Source: Ga0077555 sp050187415
GTDB lineage: Bacteria > Pseudomonadota > Alphaproteobacteria > Rhizobiales > Hyphomicrobiaceae
DNA: 64,000 nt
Reading direction: 5' to 3'
NCBI GenBank assembly: GCA_050187415.1
Contig: JBFWXN010000005.1
Location: forward strand, 62,001 to 126,000
Of the stretch, positions 8,480-17,180 are shown piece by piece. A program made the translations under genes and the position numbers. The number at the start of each line of letters is the position of its first letter. Positions within the stretch are counted from its first letter, which is position 1. Under the pieces are notes generated by a model. That model saw nothing but the letters and a program-made list of their open reading frames with translations. It did no database searches and was not told the origin of the DNA.

Positions 8480-9391
8480 TCAAGCTTCGCGCGACGCGGC
8501 CAGGGACGCGATGGCGGCGATACCCTCGCGATAGGTGGGGTATGCAAGCTTCACGCCGAGGTTTTCTTTCATGCGCCTGTTCGATACGCGCTTCGCTTGA
8601 TCGTAGAAGCTGCGCGCCATGGGCGAGAATTGTGCTTTTGCGAAGGGGACGAGCGGGGGCGGCGCCATGCCGATGATGCTTGCCGCGTAGGCAACGACCT
8701 CGTCGGCGGGGGCAGGCTCGTCGTCGGTGATGTTGTAGACGTTGTGGGGCGAAGGCTGTCTCATCGCCGCTTCGAGGGCGGCTGCGATGTCGTCGACATG
8801 GACCCGATTGAAGACCTGCCCAGGCTTCGAGATGCGCCGCGCGGTGCCGGCGCGTAGCTGGTCCACGGCGCTGCGCCCGGGACCGTAGATGCCCGGCAGC
8901 CTGAAAATATCGACGCGCCGACCGTGCTCGTTGCCGAACGCGAGCCAGGCTCGTTCGGCCTCCAGCCGGTCGACCCCTCGCGGTCCTGGATCACGAGGCG
9001 CCGTCGTCTCGTCGACCCACCCGCCCCGGTGATCGCCATAGACGCTGACCGTCGAGAGATAGCCGAGCCAGCGCAGCCGAGGGCCTCGCGCCAAATGGTT
9101 GCCGAGGTGGTCAAGAACGGGGTCGCCACCGGGGCCGGGTGCCGCCGACAACAGCACGTGGGTTGCCTCGGAGATTGCAGCGGTCAGTTCGGCTGATAGA
9201 TCCGGGCCGTCGAACGGCACCCCGTTCCAGCCACGATGCTTGATACGTTGCACGCCGTCGGCAGAGCGCGCCGTGCCGGCGATACGGGCGCCTTTCGGCT
9301 CCAGGCGCCGGGCGAGTGCGGCGGCCGTATAGCCGAGCCCGAGGCAAAGCACGCGCCATTCTGCGTGGGGGAGATCACGGTTGTCGGTCAT
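8480..9391 (-). CDS. NAD-dependent epimerase/dehydratase family protein (YeeZ-like)
   Basis: Extended short-chain dehydrogenase-like protein, 303 residues. A dinucleotide-binding loop is seen at the N-terminus (VLCLGLGYTAAALARRL, fitting GxGYxxxxLA rather than GxxGxxG), then THVLLSAAPGPGGDPVL, and YLSTVSVYGDHRGGWVDE, in which Ser and the Tyr of the SDR pair are placed as in the YeeZ group. FRLPGIYGPGRSAVDQLR and NRVHVDDIAAAL are also family hallmarks. The substrate is unknown. It overlaps the queG stop by 17 bp and is transcribed with queG and the GST upstream of it. Confidence 0.85.
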   Translation of the reverse strand: MTDNRDLPHAEWRVLCLGLGYTAAALARRLEPKGARIAGTARSADGVQRIKHRGWNGVPFDGPDLSAELTAAISEATHVLLSAAPGPGGDPVLDHLGNHLARGPRLRWLGYLSTVSVYGDHRGGWVDETTAPRDPGPRGVDRLEAERAWLAFGNEHGRRVDIFRLPGIYGPGRSAVDQLRAGTARRISKPGQVFNRVHVDDIAAALEAAMRQPSPHNVYNITDDEPAPADEVVAYAASIIGMAPPPLVPFAKAQFSPMARSFYDQAKRVSNRRMKENLGVKLAYPTYREGIAAIASLAASREA

Positions 9392-10520
9392 GCCTCAGTT
9401 CCTCGAACCATTCCGCGCGTACGCTCTCGTTCGTCTCCAGATCGAGGTAGCGTTCCGCCAACGAGCGGATCAGGTCGGTGCCGCCGAGCCGGGCAACTGC
9501 CCAAACGGCTGCCCCCCTGACGAGCGCCGCCGCGTCGTCGAGACAGCGCGTAACGTCGGGCAGCAGCTCGGTAAGGCCCGAGTTCCCAGCCGCGATGAGC
9601 GTGTTGCGCACAAAGCGGTCGCGACCCGTTCGCTTGATCGGCGAGCCGCTGAATCGCAAGCGAAATGCCTTATCGTCGAGCTTGAGGAGCTCGGTCAGAT
9701 CGGTTTCAAGCGTCGCGGCGGTTGCCGCCAGCCGAGCCTCATGCGCGGCCGTCGCGAACTTGTTCCAAGGGCAGACCGCGAGGCAGTCGTCGCAGCCGTA
9801 GATGCGGTTGCCCATCAGCGGTCGCAGCGCGCGGTCGATCGGCCCCTTGTGCTCGATCGTGAGATAGGAAATGCAGCGCCGGGCGTCGAGCTGATAGGGG
9901 GCGGGGAATGCCTCGGTCGGGCAGATGTCGAGGCATCGCCGGCACGAGCCGCAGGCGTCCGACGACGGCGTGTCGGGCGTCAGCTCAGCCGTCGTGAGGA
10001 TGACGCCGAGGAAGAGCCATGAGCCCGCCTCGCGTGAGACCAGATTGGTGTGCCGGCCCTGCCAGCCCACGCCGGCGAGCGCGGCCAGTGGCTTTTCCAT
10101 CAGCGGGGCGGTGTCGACGAACACCTTTACGTCGCTCGTAGTCCTACGTGCGAGAACACCTGCGACTTCCTTCAGGCGACCTTTCACGACATCGTGGTAG
10201 TCGCGGCCCCGCGCGTAGACAGAGATCGCGCCGCGGTGCTTGCGGGCCAGCGCGGCAAGTGGGTCCGAGTCCGGACCATAGTTCATCCCGAGGACGACGG
10301 CCGAGCGCGCTTCGGGCCATAGCGCCCGCGGATGACGCCGGCGATCTGCTTGAACCCTGAGCCACTCCATGTCGCCGTGGCGATCGTTGACGATGAATGT
10401 GTCGAGCCGTTCCCCGTGCAACCGGGCGAAGTCGTCCAGCCGCGCGAAACCGACCTGCGCAAAGCCCGCCTTCGTGGCGGCGCGGCGGACATGCTCTTCG
10501 GGGGAAAGCTGGCTGCGCAT
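9375..10520 (-). CDS. queG: Epoxyqueuosine reductase
   Basis: Reduces epoxyqueuosine to queuosine in tRNA, the last step of queuosine synthesis, using cobalamin and two [4Fe-4S] clusters. 381 residues. N-terminal cobalamin domain; cluster motifs CGSCRRCLDICPTEAFPAP and CDDCLAVCPWNKF are both complete; a HEAT-like C-terminal region follows (LPDVTRCLDDAAALVRGAAV...). ATG at 10520 (MRSQLSPEEHV) is chosen because it gives the normal start and overlaps the GST stop as TGATG; the frame is open 52 codons further up. Co-transcribed between the GST gene and the epimerase. Confidence 0.95.
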   Translation of the reverse strand: MRSQLSPEEHVRRAATKAGFAQVGFARLDDFARLHGERLDTFIVNDRHGDMEWLRVQADRRRHPRALWPEARSAVVLGMNYGPDSDPLAALARKHRGAISVYARGRDYHDVVKGRLKEVAGVLARRTTSDVKVFVDTAPLMEKPLAALAGVGWQGRHTNLVSREAGSWLFLGVILTTAELTPDTPSSDACGSCRRCLDICPTEAFPAPYQLDARRCISYLTIEHKGPIDRALRPLMGNRIYGCDDCLAVCPWNKFATAAHEARLAATAATLETDLTELLKLDDKAFRLRFSGSPIKRTGRDRFVRNTLIAAGNSGLTELLPDVTRCLDDAAALVRGAAVWAVARLGGTDLIRSLAERYLDLETNESVRAEWFEELRHDRQP

Positions 10521-11215
10521 CAGAAATCGAGATTGTCGTAATGAAGTGGCGGCATGACGCCCGGCAGGCGATCGCCGAGCAACGGCATGAACGAGGGGCG
10601 CGATTTCATGCGGACATACCAGTCGCGTGCCGACGGGAACGCGTCCCACGGCACTTCGTCCAGATAGTCGAGACACGACAGATGTGCCGCCGCGGCCATG
10701 TCTGCGAAGCTCATCTCATCGCCCGCGAGCCAGCGGCGCTGGTCGGCGAGGTAGCTGACGTAACTGAGATGATAGCGCAGATTGGTCCTGAGTGCGCGCA
10801 GCAACTCGGCATCCGGCTGCTGGCGGGCGAGTTGGGGGCGCAGCCGGCCTTCGACCTTCTCGCGCAGCATCTCGCGGCTCGCCTCCGCCGCAAGCTTGGA
10901 ATGAAACCAGTCGACGAGGCGGCGCACCTCGGAGCGATCCTCGTCGGAGCCCGGAAACGGGTCGCAGACCCGCTCATCGGGTGGTGCGCGACGGACGACT
11001 TCGCCCAAATACTCCGAAATGGCATAGGCTCCTGCGACCACCAGCCCGTCGAACTCGAGCACCGGCAGCGCGCCGGAGGGATTAAGCGCCAGGAAGGCCG
11101 GTCGCCATTCCCACGGAAGCTCGTCCGCGAGGGTGACATCGATCTCGATCTCCCCGAGCAGCAGCCGGATCGACCGGGACATCGGGCAAAGCTTGAAATG
11201 TGTGAGCCGGGCCAT
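10520..11215 (-). CDS. Glutathione S-transferase family protein
   Basis: Cytosolic GST-fold enzyme of 231 residues. The thioredoxin-like N-terminal half shows FKLCPMSRSIRLLLGEIEID with a Cys-Pro-x-Ser start site, and the glutathione-contact block NPSGALPVLEFDG followed by ISEYL. The alpha-helical C-terminal half ends with FADMAAAAHLSCLDYL, typical of N-capping and hydrophobic-staple motifs. Substrate unknown. First gene of GST-queG-epimerase, with a 1-base stop/start overlap to queG. Confidence 0.9.
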   Translation of the reverse strand: MARLTHFKLCPMSRSIRLLLGEIEIDVTLADELPWEWRPAFLALNPSGALPVLEFDGLVVAGAYAISEYLGEVVRRAPPDERVCDPFPGSDEDRSEVRRLVDWFHSKLAAEASREMLREKVEGRLRPQLARQQPDAELLRALRTNLRYHLSYVSYLADQRRWLAGDEMSFADMAAAAHLSCLDYLDEVPWDAFPSARDWYVRMKSRPSFMPLLGDRLPGVMPPLHYDNLDF

Positions 11216-11483
11216 GCAATCGCTGGCTCCCCCGCCTGTTGGGTCTGCTGCGGCGCCTGGCGCTGCTCATGGCCGAATTCGCGCCTCAGCGAATTGCGCT
11301 TCTATCACTAGAGGATCGCACCGGCCATCTTCATGGCCCACGTGCCACCCAACGGCCACAGGCAAGCGGCCGACATTGGATCGGACATTCCGTCGTCTCG
11401 CCCCGGCCACGATTCCTGCTAAGCCGGCCATGGACCAACCCGCCTCCCCAGCCGGGCCGGCGCTTCCGGATCAGCGAGGGCCC

Positions 11484-12284
11484 ATGAATACTTGGCAGTC
11501 CGTTCTGCTCGGCGTCGTCGAGGGTCTGACGGAGTTCATCCCCGTGTCGTCTACGGGACACCTGCTTCTGATAGAGCATTTCCTCGGTATCAAGCCGGAC
11601 AAGCGCGTTTTCGAGATCCTGATTCAGCTCGGCGCGGTGCTGGCGCTGCTGACCATCTACTCGGCGCGCCTGTGGAAGCTGGTCGCCGATCTGCCGAGCG
11701 ATCCGGCGGCCCGCCGGTTCGTCTCGGGCATCGTGCTGGCATTCCTGCCGGCCGCGCTCGCTGGCGTGCTCGGGCACAAGTTCATCAAGGAGGTTCTGTT
11801 CGAGACGCCGCTCCTTATCTGCATCACGTTGATTACGGGGGGCGTCATTCTGTTGATGGTCGACCGCATGCAGCTCCGGCCGACGATCAACGCGGCAGAC
11901 GAAGTGGGGCCCCTGACCGCACTCAAGATCGGCGCCTGCCAGTGCCTCGCGCTGGTCCCGGGCGTTTCGCGATCCGGCGCGACGATCGTCGGCGCCATGC
12001 TGCTCGGGCTCACCAAGCGCGCGGCGGCCGAGTTTTCGTTCTTTCTCGCCATGCCGACCATGGCCGGCGCCTTCGCCTACGATCTTTACAAGAATTATGG
12101 GGCTCTCGATACGGCAGCGCTTCATTCGATCGCGATCGGCTTCGTGATGGCGTTCATCACGGGGGTTGTCGTCGTCCGCTACCTGCTCGAATTCGTCTCG
12201 AAGTATGGCTTCGCGCCGTTCGCGTGGTGGCGTCTGATTGTCGGTGGACTGGGCCTAGGCGCCATCCTGGTCGCCGGCTGGTAG
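11484..12284 (+). CDS. uppP: Undecaprenyl-diphosphatase UppP/BacA
   Basis: Dephosphorylates undecaprenyl diphosphate to recycle the lipid carrier for peptidoglycan; the family is linked to bacitracin resistance. 266 residues with multiple hydrophobic helices. Both catalytic signatures are present: EGLTEFIPVSSTGHLLL near the N-terminus and LVPGVSRSGATI in the middle. ATG at 11484 follows a GCGAGGG ribosome site (11474-11480). The start further upstream lies in non-coding-looking sequence. It is followed at 113 bp by aqpZ on the same strand. Confidence 0.96.
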   Translation: MNTWQSVLLGVVEGLTEFIPVSSTGHLLLIEHFLGIKPDKRVFEILIQLGAVLALLTIYSARLWKLVADLPSDPAARRFVSGIVLAFLPAALAGVLGHKFIKEVLFETPLLICITLITGGVILLMVDRMQLRPTINAADEVGPLTALKIGACQCLALVPGVSRSGATIVGAMLLGLTKRAAAEFSFFLAMPTMAGAFAYDLYKNYGALDTAALHSIAIGFVMAFITGVVVVRYLLEFVSKYGFAPFAWWRLIVGGLGLGAILVAGW

Positions 12285-12397
12285 TCGTTTCCCTAGAAAA
12301 ACAGTTGCTTCCGGACGAAAGCTATGACCCGCTTCGACGCTCGGGAGTGATGCCAGACGCTCTCGATGAGGGGGCTCTCAGCAAGGGAAACATCCAC

Positions 12398-13072
12398 ATG
12401 ACTGCTCGTGCGATCGTTGCCGAGTTCGTCGGCACGTTCTGTCTGGTGCTCGCCATCGCCGGGGCGGCCCTCTTCGCGGCACCGTCCGCGGGGCTCGTGG
12501 CGGTTGCGCTGGCCGCTGGCATCTCGGTCGTTTCGATGGCCTATGCCGTAGGTCACATCTCCGGCGGCCATTTCAATCCTGCCGTGACCATCGGCTTGAT
12601 CGCCGCGGGCCGTTTCGACACGTCGAAGGCGCCGGTCTATATCGGCGCCCAGGTGCTGGGGGGCGCCGCGGCCGCGCTGGTGCTCTCGATCGTTCTCTCG
12701 TCAGGGCTCTCGGTCAAGACCAACACCTTCGTCGGCGCCTCCAACCACTATGGCGGTGCGGGCCAGTTCGGCCTCCTGGCCTCCATGCTGCTCGAGATCG
12801 TGATCACCGCGTTGTTCGTGATCATAATCGTCGGTTCCACGGCGCGAAGGTCGCCGTCCGGCTTCGCGCCACTCGCGATCGGCCTCGCGCTCGCGCTCTT
12901 CCACATCATTGCGATCCCGGTCACCAATGCCTCGCTCAATCCGGCGAGAAGCACAGCGACGGCACTATTTGCAGGCGCCGGACCGCTGTCCCAGCTCTGG
13001 GTGTTCTGGGTGGCCCCGATACTCGGTGGCGTCTTCGGCGGGGTAATCGCCCGATACCTGCAGGAGGAATAA
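12398..13072 (+). CDS. aqpZ: Aquaporin Z-type water channel
   Basis: Inner-membrane channel of the MIP family, 224 residues with six transmembrane helices. The two pore motifs are intact: SGGHFNPAVTIG and ASLNPARSTAT, the second with the selectivity-filter Arg after NPA. GHISGGHFNPAV is closer to AqpZ than to GlpF glycerol channels. ATG at 12398 has AAGGG at 12384-12388. Likely lets water equilibrate during osmotic shifts. Confidence 0.92.
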   Translation: MTARAIVAEFVGTFCLVLAIAGAALFAAPSAGLVAVALAAGISVVSMAYAVGHISGGHFNPAVTIGLIAAGRFDTSKAPVYIGAQVLGGAAAALVLSIVLSSGLSVKTNTFVGASNHYGGAGQFGLLASMLLEIVITALFVIIIVGSTARRSPSGFAPLAIGLALALFHIIAIPVTNASLNPARSTATALFAGAGPLSQLWVFWVAPILGGVFGGVIARYLQEE

Positions 13073-13090
13073 GGCGACGAGGCGCTGCCC

Positions 13091-13675
13091 TCAACCGTGC
13101 TTCACGTACGTCGGCGTGTGCCCCATGGCCATCAGGGCGTGGTCGGCCGAGAACATGTCCGCATGATGCAGGACGTAGGCCGCGAAGGTGCGGCCGCGAT
13201 ACGGCATCTTGGGGGAATGCGTGGTGACGGTGGCGACGACCTCATGGCTGAAGCCAAGCTCCTTCAAGAGCATGCCGCCGACCACGCCGTGTGGGATTTC
13301 GTCGGCGAGCCGGGAGCGCACGACGCGTCCGTCGCGGCGTTCGTACATCAGCGGTTTGTCGACGTCGTGCAGCACGAGAATGGGGACCAGGGTGTCGTGG
13401 GGCACATCGTTGCCCCAGTCGCTCTTGGCGCGCGCGGCAAGATCGACGCCGGCCCGCGTGACTTCGTTGACGTGGCCCAGCAATGGATAGTCGACGCCCT
13501 CGGTCCACGGCATGTCTTCGAGCCGTTCGTAGGGGCTGGCGGCCCAGGTCGTAACCCAGGCCGTAACGACGTCCTCGCGCAGGCCGGGCGAGATCAGGTC
13601 GAGGCCCCACACCTTTTCGGCGACGGCCTGCCGGCGCCAGTTCGAGCTTCGGTCGATCGTGTAAGGGTGAGACAT
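13091..13675 (-). CDS. HD-domain phosphohydrolase-like protein
   Basis: A 194-residue HD-superfamily protein. Metal ligands can be placed: H in LLGHVNEVTR, the HD pair in LVLHDVDKPL, a His in IPHGVVGGML, and H/D in LHHADMFSAD. The usual HDxGK is HDVDK here. Such proteins hydrolyse phosphate esters of nucleotides or small metabolites; the substrate is not readable. ATG at 13675 gives MSHPYTIDRSSNW. It converges with aqpZ and follows the binding protein gene at 13745 on the same strand at 69 bp. Confidence 0.75.
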   Translation of the reverse strand: MSHPYTIDRSSNWRRQAVAEKVWGLDLISPGLREDVVTAWVTTWAASPYERLEDMPWTEGVDYPLLGHVNEVTRAGVDLAARAKSDWGNDVPHDTLVPILVLHDVDKPLMYERRDGRVVRSRLADEIPHGVVGGMLLKELGFSHEVVATVTTHSPKMPYRGRTFAAYVLHHADMFSADHALMAMGHTPTYVKHG

Positions 13676-13744
13676 CGGCGCGCTCCGGGGCGAACCGCGC
13701 CGCGCAAACGTGCTGCGCGGCGCGCGGGTGTGTGTTGCTGATCG

Positions 13745-15328
13745 CTACTGATCGAGCCATACGTTGACCAAGTCATTTCCCTGGAAATGGCTCGGAGAGA
13801 AGTTCCAACCCTTGATCTTCTTGTGCAGGACGATGATGCGCTGCCACCAGTGCACCGACAACGAGTATCCCTGCTTCAGAAGGTGCGTCTCGAACTCTTG
13901 GATCAGCGCTTTGCGCTTCTTCGGATCGAGTTCGCGAACCTGCCGGTCCCACAGATCGTCGAGCTTTGTGTCTGTGTGGCGCGAGTAGCTGATCGGCGAC
14001 TTCTTGTTAGTGAGATGCGACTGGTGGCTCTCGGTTGCGTTGTCGGCGGCCGTGGTCACGGGGTAAAGCGCGACGTCGAAGTCGCCGCCGACGAGATTGG
14101 CAAAGTAGGCCTTTGTCTCGACTTGGCTGTGCTCCACCTTGACGCCGATGCGCCGCCACTGGTCGATGAGGAAGATGCCGGCCGGCGTGTAAGGCTCGGC
14201 GAGCGTCCGGTTATGCAGACGTATCGTGAGGTTCTCCTGGCCCGCTTCCTTGAGCAGGCGCTTCGCCTCGGCCCGCGACTTCTCGATGTCGCGCCAGTAG
14301 CCCGGTATTTTCTCCAGCTCCGAATTCGGCAGTGCCATATCGTATCCGGGACGCAGGAAGCCGCCGGTCGGCTTGACGATCGTCACCTTCGAGAGCTGCT
14401 CATTGCCGTTCCACCGGTCGATGGCGAGTGACAGCGCTTGCCGCACGCGCACGTCGTCGAAGGGCTTTCGCGTCGTGTTGAAGATGACGATGTTCACAGT
14501 GGCCCATGGGCCCTCGTGCACAGTCCATCGGTCTGGATCGCCCTTCTTGAGCTGATCGCGCTCGGCGGGGGTCCGCCCGCGGAACTCGGCGTCGAACTGG
14601 CCGCCCAACATGCCGGGGACGACGGCATTCGACTTCACGAAGAACGCCTTGTAGCCGTCGAGGTAAGGACGGTTCTCCCGGAAATAGCCGTCGAAGCGCT
14701 TTGCGATGACGTGCGAGCCGCGCACGTGCTCCACAAACTGGAATGCCCCCGATCCGAGGATGTTGGTGATGGGGAAGCGCGGATCCTTCTCGACCTTGGC
14801 CTTGCTGTAGATGCAGTTGAAGGGCTGGGCGAAGTTATCCATCATCGAGCCGTTGGGCGCATCCAGCTTGAACACGACCGTCGTGGGGTCCGGCGCCTCG
14901 ATCGACGTGACGCCGGAGAACAGCGATTTCCTGAGCGATACGATCCCCTTGGGTGGATCCTTGATCCGCTCGAAGGAGAACTTCACATCGGCGGATGTCA
15001 GAGGTGAGCCGTCGTGGAATTTCACGCCGTCGTGGATCTTGAAGGTGTAGGTCAGACCGTCGCTCGAGATGTCCCAGCTCTTGGCAAGGTCGCCCGTGAT
15101 CTTGCCGTCCTGGCTCGCATCGTAGCGTACGAGAAACGAATAGAAGGGGCTGATCGGGTGCAGCAGTGCAAACGTCTGCGAGCCGTGGCAGTCGTAGTCC
15201 GCGGGCTCGGCGGTGACCGCGAACTGCAGCGTCCCGCCCTTCTTAGGGGTCTCGGCCGCGGCAACCGCGGAAACCGAAATGCTAAGGAATCCAGCCGCAA
15301 GCCATGCGGCGGCCTTGGGTCGAGCCAT
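13745..15328 (-). CDS. Peptide/nickel-type ABC substrate-binding protein
   Basis: Periplasmic solute-binding protein of family 5, 527 residues. Residues 1-24 are a signal peptide (MARPKAAAWLAAGFLSISVS...AAAET), then PKKGGTLQFAVTAEPADYDC. The family hallmarks DGLTYTFKIHDGVKFHDG, LTSADVKFSFERIKDP and VRQALSLAIDR are present. Ribosome site GGGAGG lies upstream of ATG 15328. No permease or ATPase genes of this class are adjacent, so it is an orphan binding protein or its transporter is elsewhere. Ligand class may be peptides, but other compounds are bound by this family. Confidence 0.9.
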   Translation of the reverse strand: MARPKAAAWLAAGFLSISVSAVAAAETPKKGGTLQFAVTAEPADYDCHGSQTFALLHPISPFYSFLVRYDASQDGKITGDLAKSWDISSDGLTYTFKIHDGVKFHDGSPLTSADVKFSFERIKDPPKGIVSLRKSLFSGVTSIEAPDPTTVVFKLDAPNGSMMDNFAQPFNCIYSKAKVEKDPRFPITNILGSGAFQFVEHVRGSHVIAKRFDGYFRENRPYLDGYKAFFVKSNAVVPGMLGGQFDAEFRGRTPAERDQLKKGDPDRWTVHEGPWATVNIVIFNTTRKPFDDVRVRQALSLAIDRWNGNEQLSKVTIVKPTGGFLRPGYDMALPNSELEKIPGYWRDIEKSRAEAKRLLKEAGQENLTIRLHNRTLAEPYTPAGIFLIDQWRRIGVKVEHSQVETKAYFANLVGGDFDVALYPVTTAADNATESHQSHLTNKKSPISYSRHTDTKLDDLWDRQVRELDPKKRKALIQEFETHLLKQGYSLSVHWWQRIIVLHKKIKGWNFSPSHFQGNDLVNVWLDQ

Positions 15329-15439
15329 GGTCGTCCTCCCTTGATACCCTGTTTATTGGAATGGCGCCGGTTGATCTCCGGCGCCTTCTGGGTGGAACGA
15401 GTGTACCGTGCGCGCCGCCTCGGCGCAACTGGCTAGCGC

Positions 15440-17086
15440 TCAGGAGGCGGGGGGCAGGCGATGTGAGAACGCCGTCTCGGCCGAGGTGACGAACTCGAGC
15501 AGGGCGGTCTGCCCGTCCTCGGTCGCGCGTCTCGCACGGCGGAAGGCGTCGGCCACCTGATCGGGATCGTCGACCCGCTCGCTCCAGGCGCCGAGCTCTC
15601 TCGCGATGCCCGCGTAGTTGCCGCCGAGATCGCGCGAATTGTGCCGCTCGTGCGAAAGCTTCATGTGCGGGATCTCGATGGCCATGGTCGAGTTGTTGAG
15701 CACCACAGTCAGCGTAGGAATGCCGGCACGAACTGCGGTTTCGAGGTCGAGGCCGGTCATGCCGAAGGCCGCGTCGCCCATGAAGTTGACGCAGAACTTA
15801 TCGGGAGCCGCGATCTTGGCTCCGATGGTCAGGCCCAGGCCGGTGCCGAGCTGGTGCGATTTGCCCCAGCCCATATAGCCGCGCGGCCGGGTTGCCCGAT
15901 AAAACGGCAGGATCTGGTCCCGCGGGCTGCCTGAATCGTGCGTGACGATGGCGTCCTTCGGATCCACGACACGCATGAACTCGTTGATGACGCGATAGGG
16001 ATTGATCGGCCGCTCGCCCGACGTCAGCTTCGCCTGCCAGCCGGCGAGCCACTCCGTGCGCAACTTGCCGAGCGCAGCGGCGTTCTCAGGCCCGCGTTTC
16101 GTCTTGCCGAGCCGGTCCTTCACGGCCTCGACCAGCGCGGTAAGCACAAGCCTGGCATCGCCGAGGATGCCGATCTCGGCAGCCACGCTCTTGTTCAGGT
16201 CGCGCGCGTCGTTGGTGGCATGGATGACCCGCTTGTCGGGCGCGATGGCCGGGCTGGTGATGCGATGTGGCGTGAACGAGCAGCCTATGCCGCACACGAC
16301 GTCTGCCGCGCGAAGGGCCTGCAGGCCATGGCCGGTGAAAACGATGCCGCCTGTGCCGACGGCCAGCGCGTGGTCCTCGGGAAACGCGCTCTTGGCATCG
16401 CCCGAGGTCATGACCGGAGCTTGCAAAAGCTCGGCGAGCTCGATCAGTTCGGGCGTTGCCTCAGCGTAGAGGACCCCCTGCCCGGCATAGAGAAGGGGGT
16501 TTCGCGCCTCGATCAGCAGCTTTGCTGCGTCGTCGATATCACGCGGGTCGGGGGCGGAACGGACTTCGCGCACATTGGCGTAAGCGGGCGGCGCATCGAG
16601 CTTTGCCTTCACCACGTCCGTCGGCACCTCGACCATCACCGGCCCGAGCCGCCCATTGCGCAGGCCGTTGAATGCCCGGCGCATCACGGCGCCCACCTGT
16701 GTCGGCAGATTGAGCGGCTCCACCTGCTTGGTGACGCTGGCGAATGTTCTCGTCGAGTTGAACATCGGGAAAACGTGCGCCACGTCGCGCGGATGGCCGA
16801 GGGGCAGGAACAAGACGGGTGCGCTGTCGGAGTAAGCTGACGCGATGCCCGGGAAGGCGTTCTCGGCGCCGGGGCCGTACTGCATGGCGAACACTGCAGG
16901 CGGGCGGCCGTTTGCGGTGCGCGCGAAACCTGACGCCATGTCGACGCCGACGCGTTCCTGCCGACAGATGACTGGCTTCAGCCCCGCTGCCACCGCCGCC
17001 TCGATGATCGGGGTCGTCGGGAAGCAGAACAGCGTCGAGATGCCCTCGCGCTTCAAGATGTCGGCAATGGCGTCCATGACCATCAT
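15440..17086 (-). CDS. Thiamine-diphosphate-dependent enzyme (acetolactate synthase-like)
   Basis: 548-residue enzyme with the three-domain ThDP fold. The catalytic Glu is in ICRQERVGVDMASGFAR, matching the Glu that activates the cofactor; GPGAENAFPGIASAYSDSAP is the first domain; the ThDP/Mg motif is MGDAAFGMTGLDLETA ... LNNSTMAIE, with GDA instead of the common GDG. It resembles acetolactate synthase large subunits and related decarboxylases, but lacks a partner small subunit nearby. The reaction is not decided. It lies 111 bp upstream of the binding-protein gene start on the same strand. Confidence 0.85.
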   Translation of the reverse strand: MMVMDAIADILKREGISTLFCFPTTPIIEAAVAAGLKPVICRQERVGVDMASGFARTANGRPPAVFAMQYGPGAENAFPGIASAYSDSAPVLFLPLGHPRDVAHVFPMFNSTRTFASVTKQVEPLNLPTQVGAVMRRAFNGLRNGRLGPVMVEVPTDVVKAKLDAPPAYANVREVRSAPDPRDIDDAAKLLIEARNPLLYAGQGVLYAEATPELIELAELLQAPVMTSGDAKSAFPEDHALAVGTGGIVFTGHGLQALRAADVVCGIGCSFTPHRITSPAIAPDKRVIHATNDARDLNKSVAAEIGILGDARLVLTALVEAVKDRLGKTKRGPENAAALGKLRTEWLAGWQAKLTSGERPINPYRVINEFMRVVDPKDAIVTHDSGSPRDQILPFYRATRPRGYMGWGKSHQLGTGLGLTIGAKIAAPDKFCVNFMGDAAFGMTGLDLETAVRAGIPTLTVVLNNSTMAIEIPHMKLSHERHNSRDLGGNYAGIARELGAWSERVDDPDQVADAFRRARRATEDGQTALLEFVTSAETAFSHRLPPAS

Positions 17087-17180
17087 GGCGTGCGTCTCCT
17101 CGCGTTGGTTGGTGTTTGCCCAAGCGTGTCAGATGCGCTGGCCCCACGCCAGTCGCGTTTCGACCGTGGGGTCGAAGGAG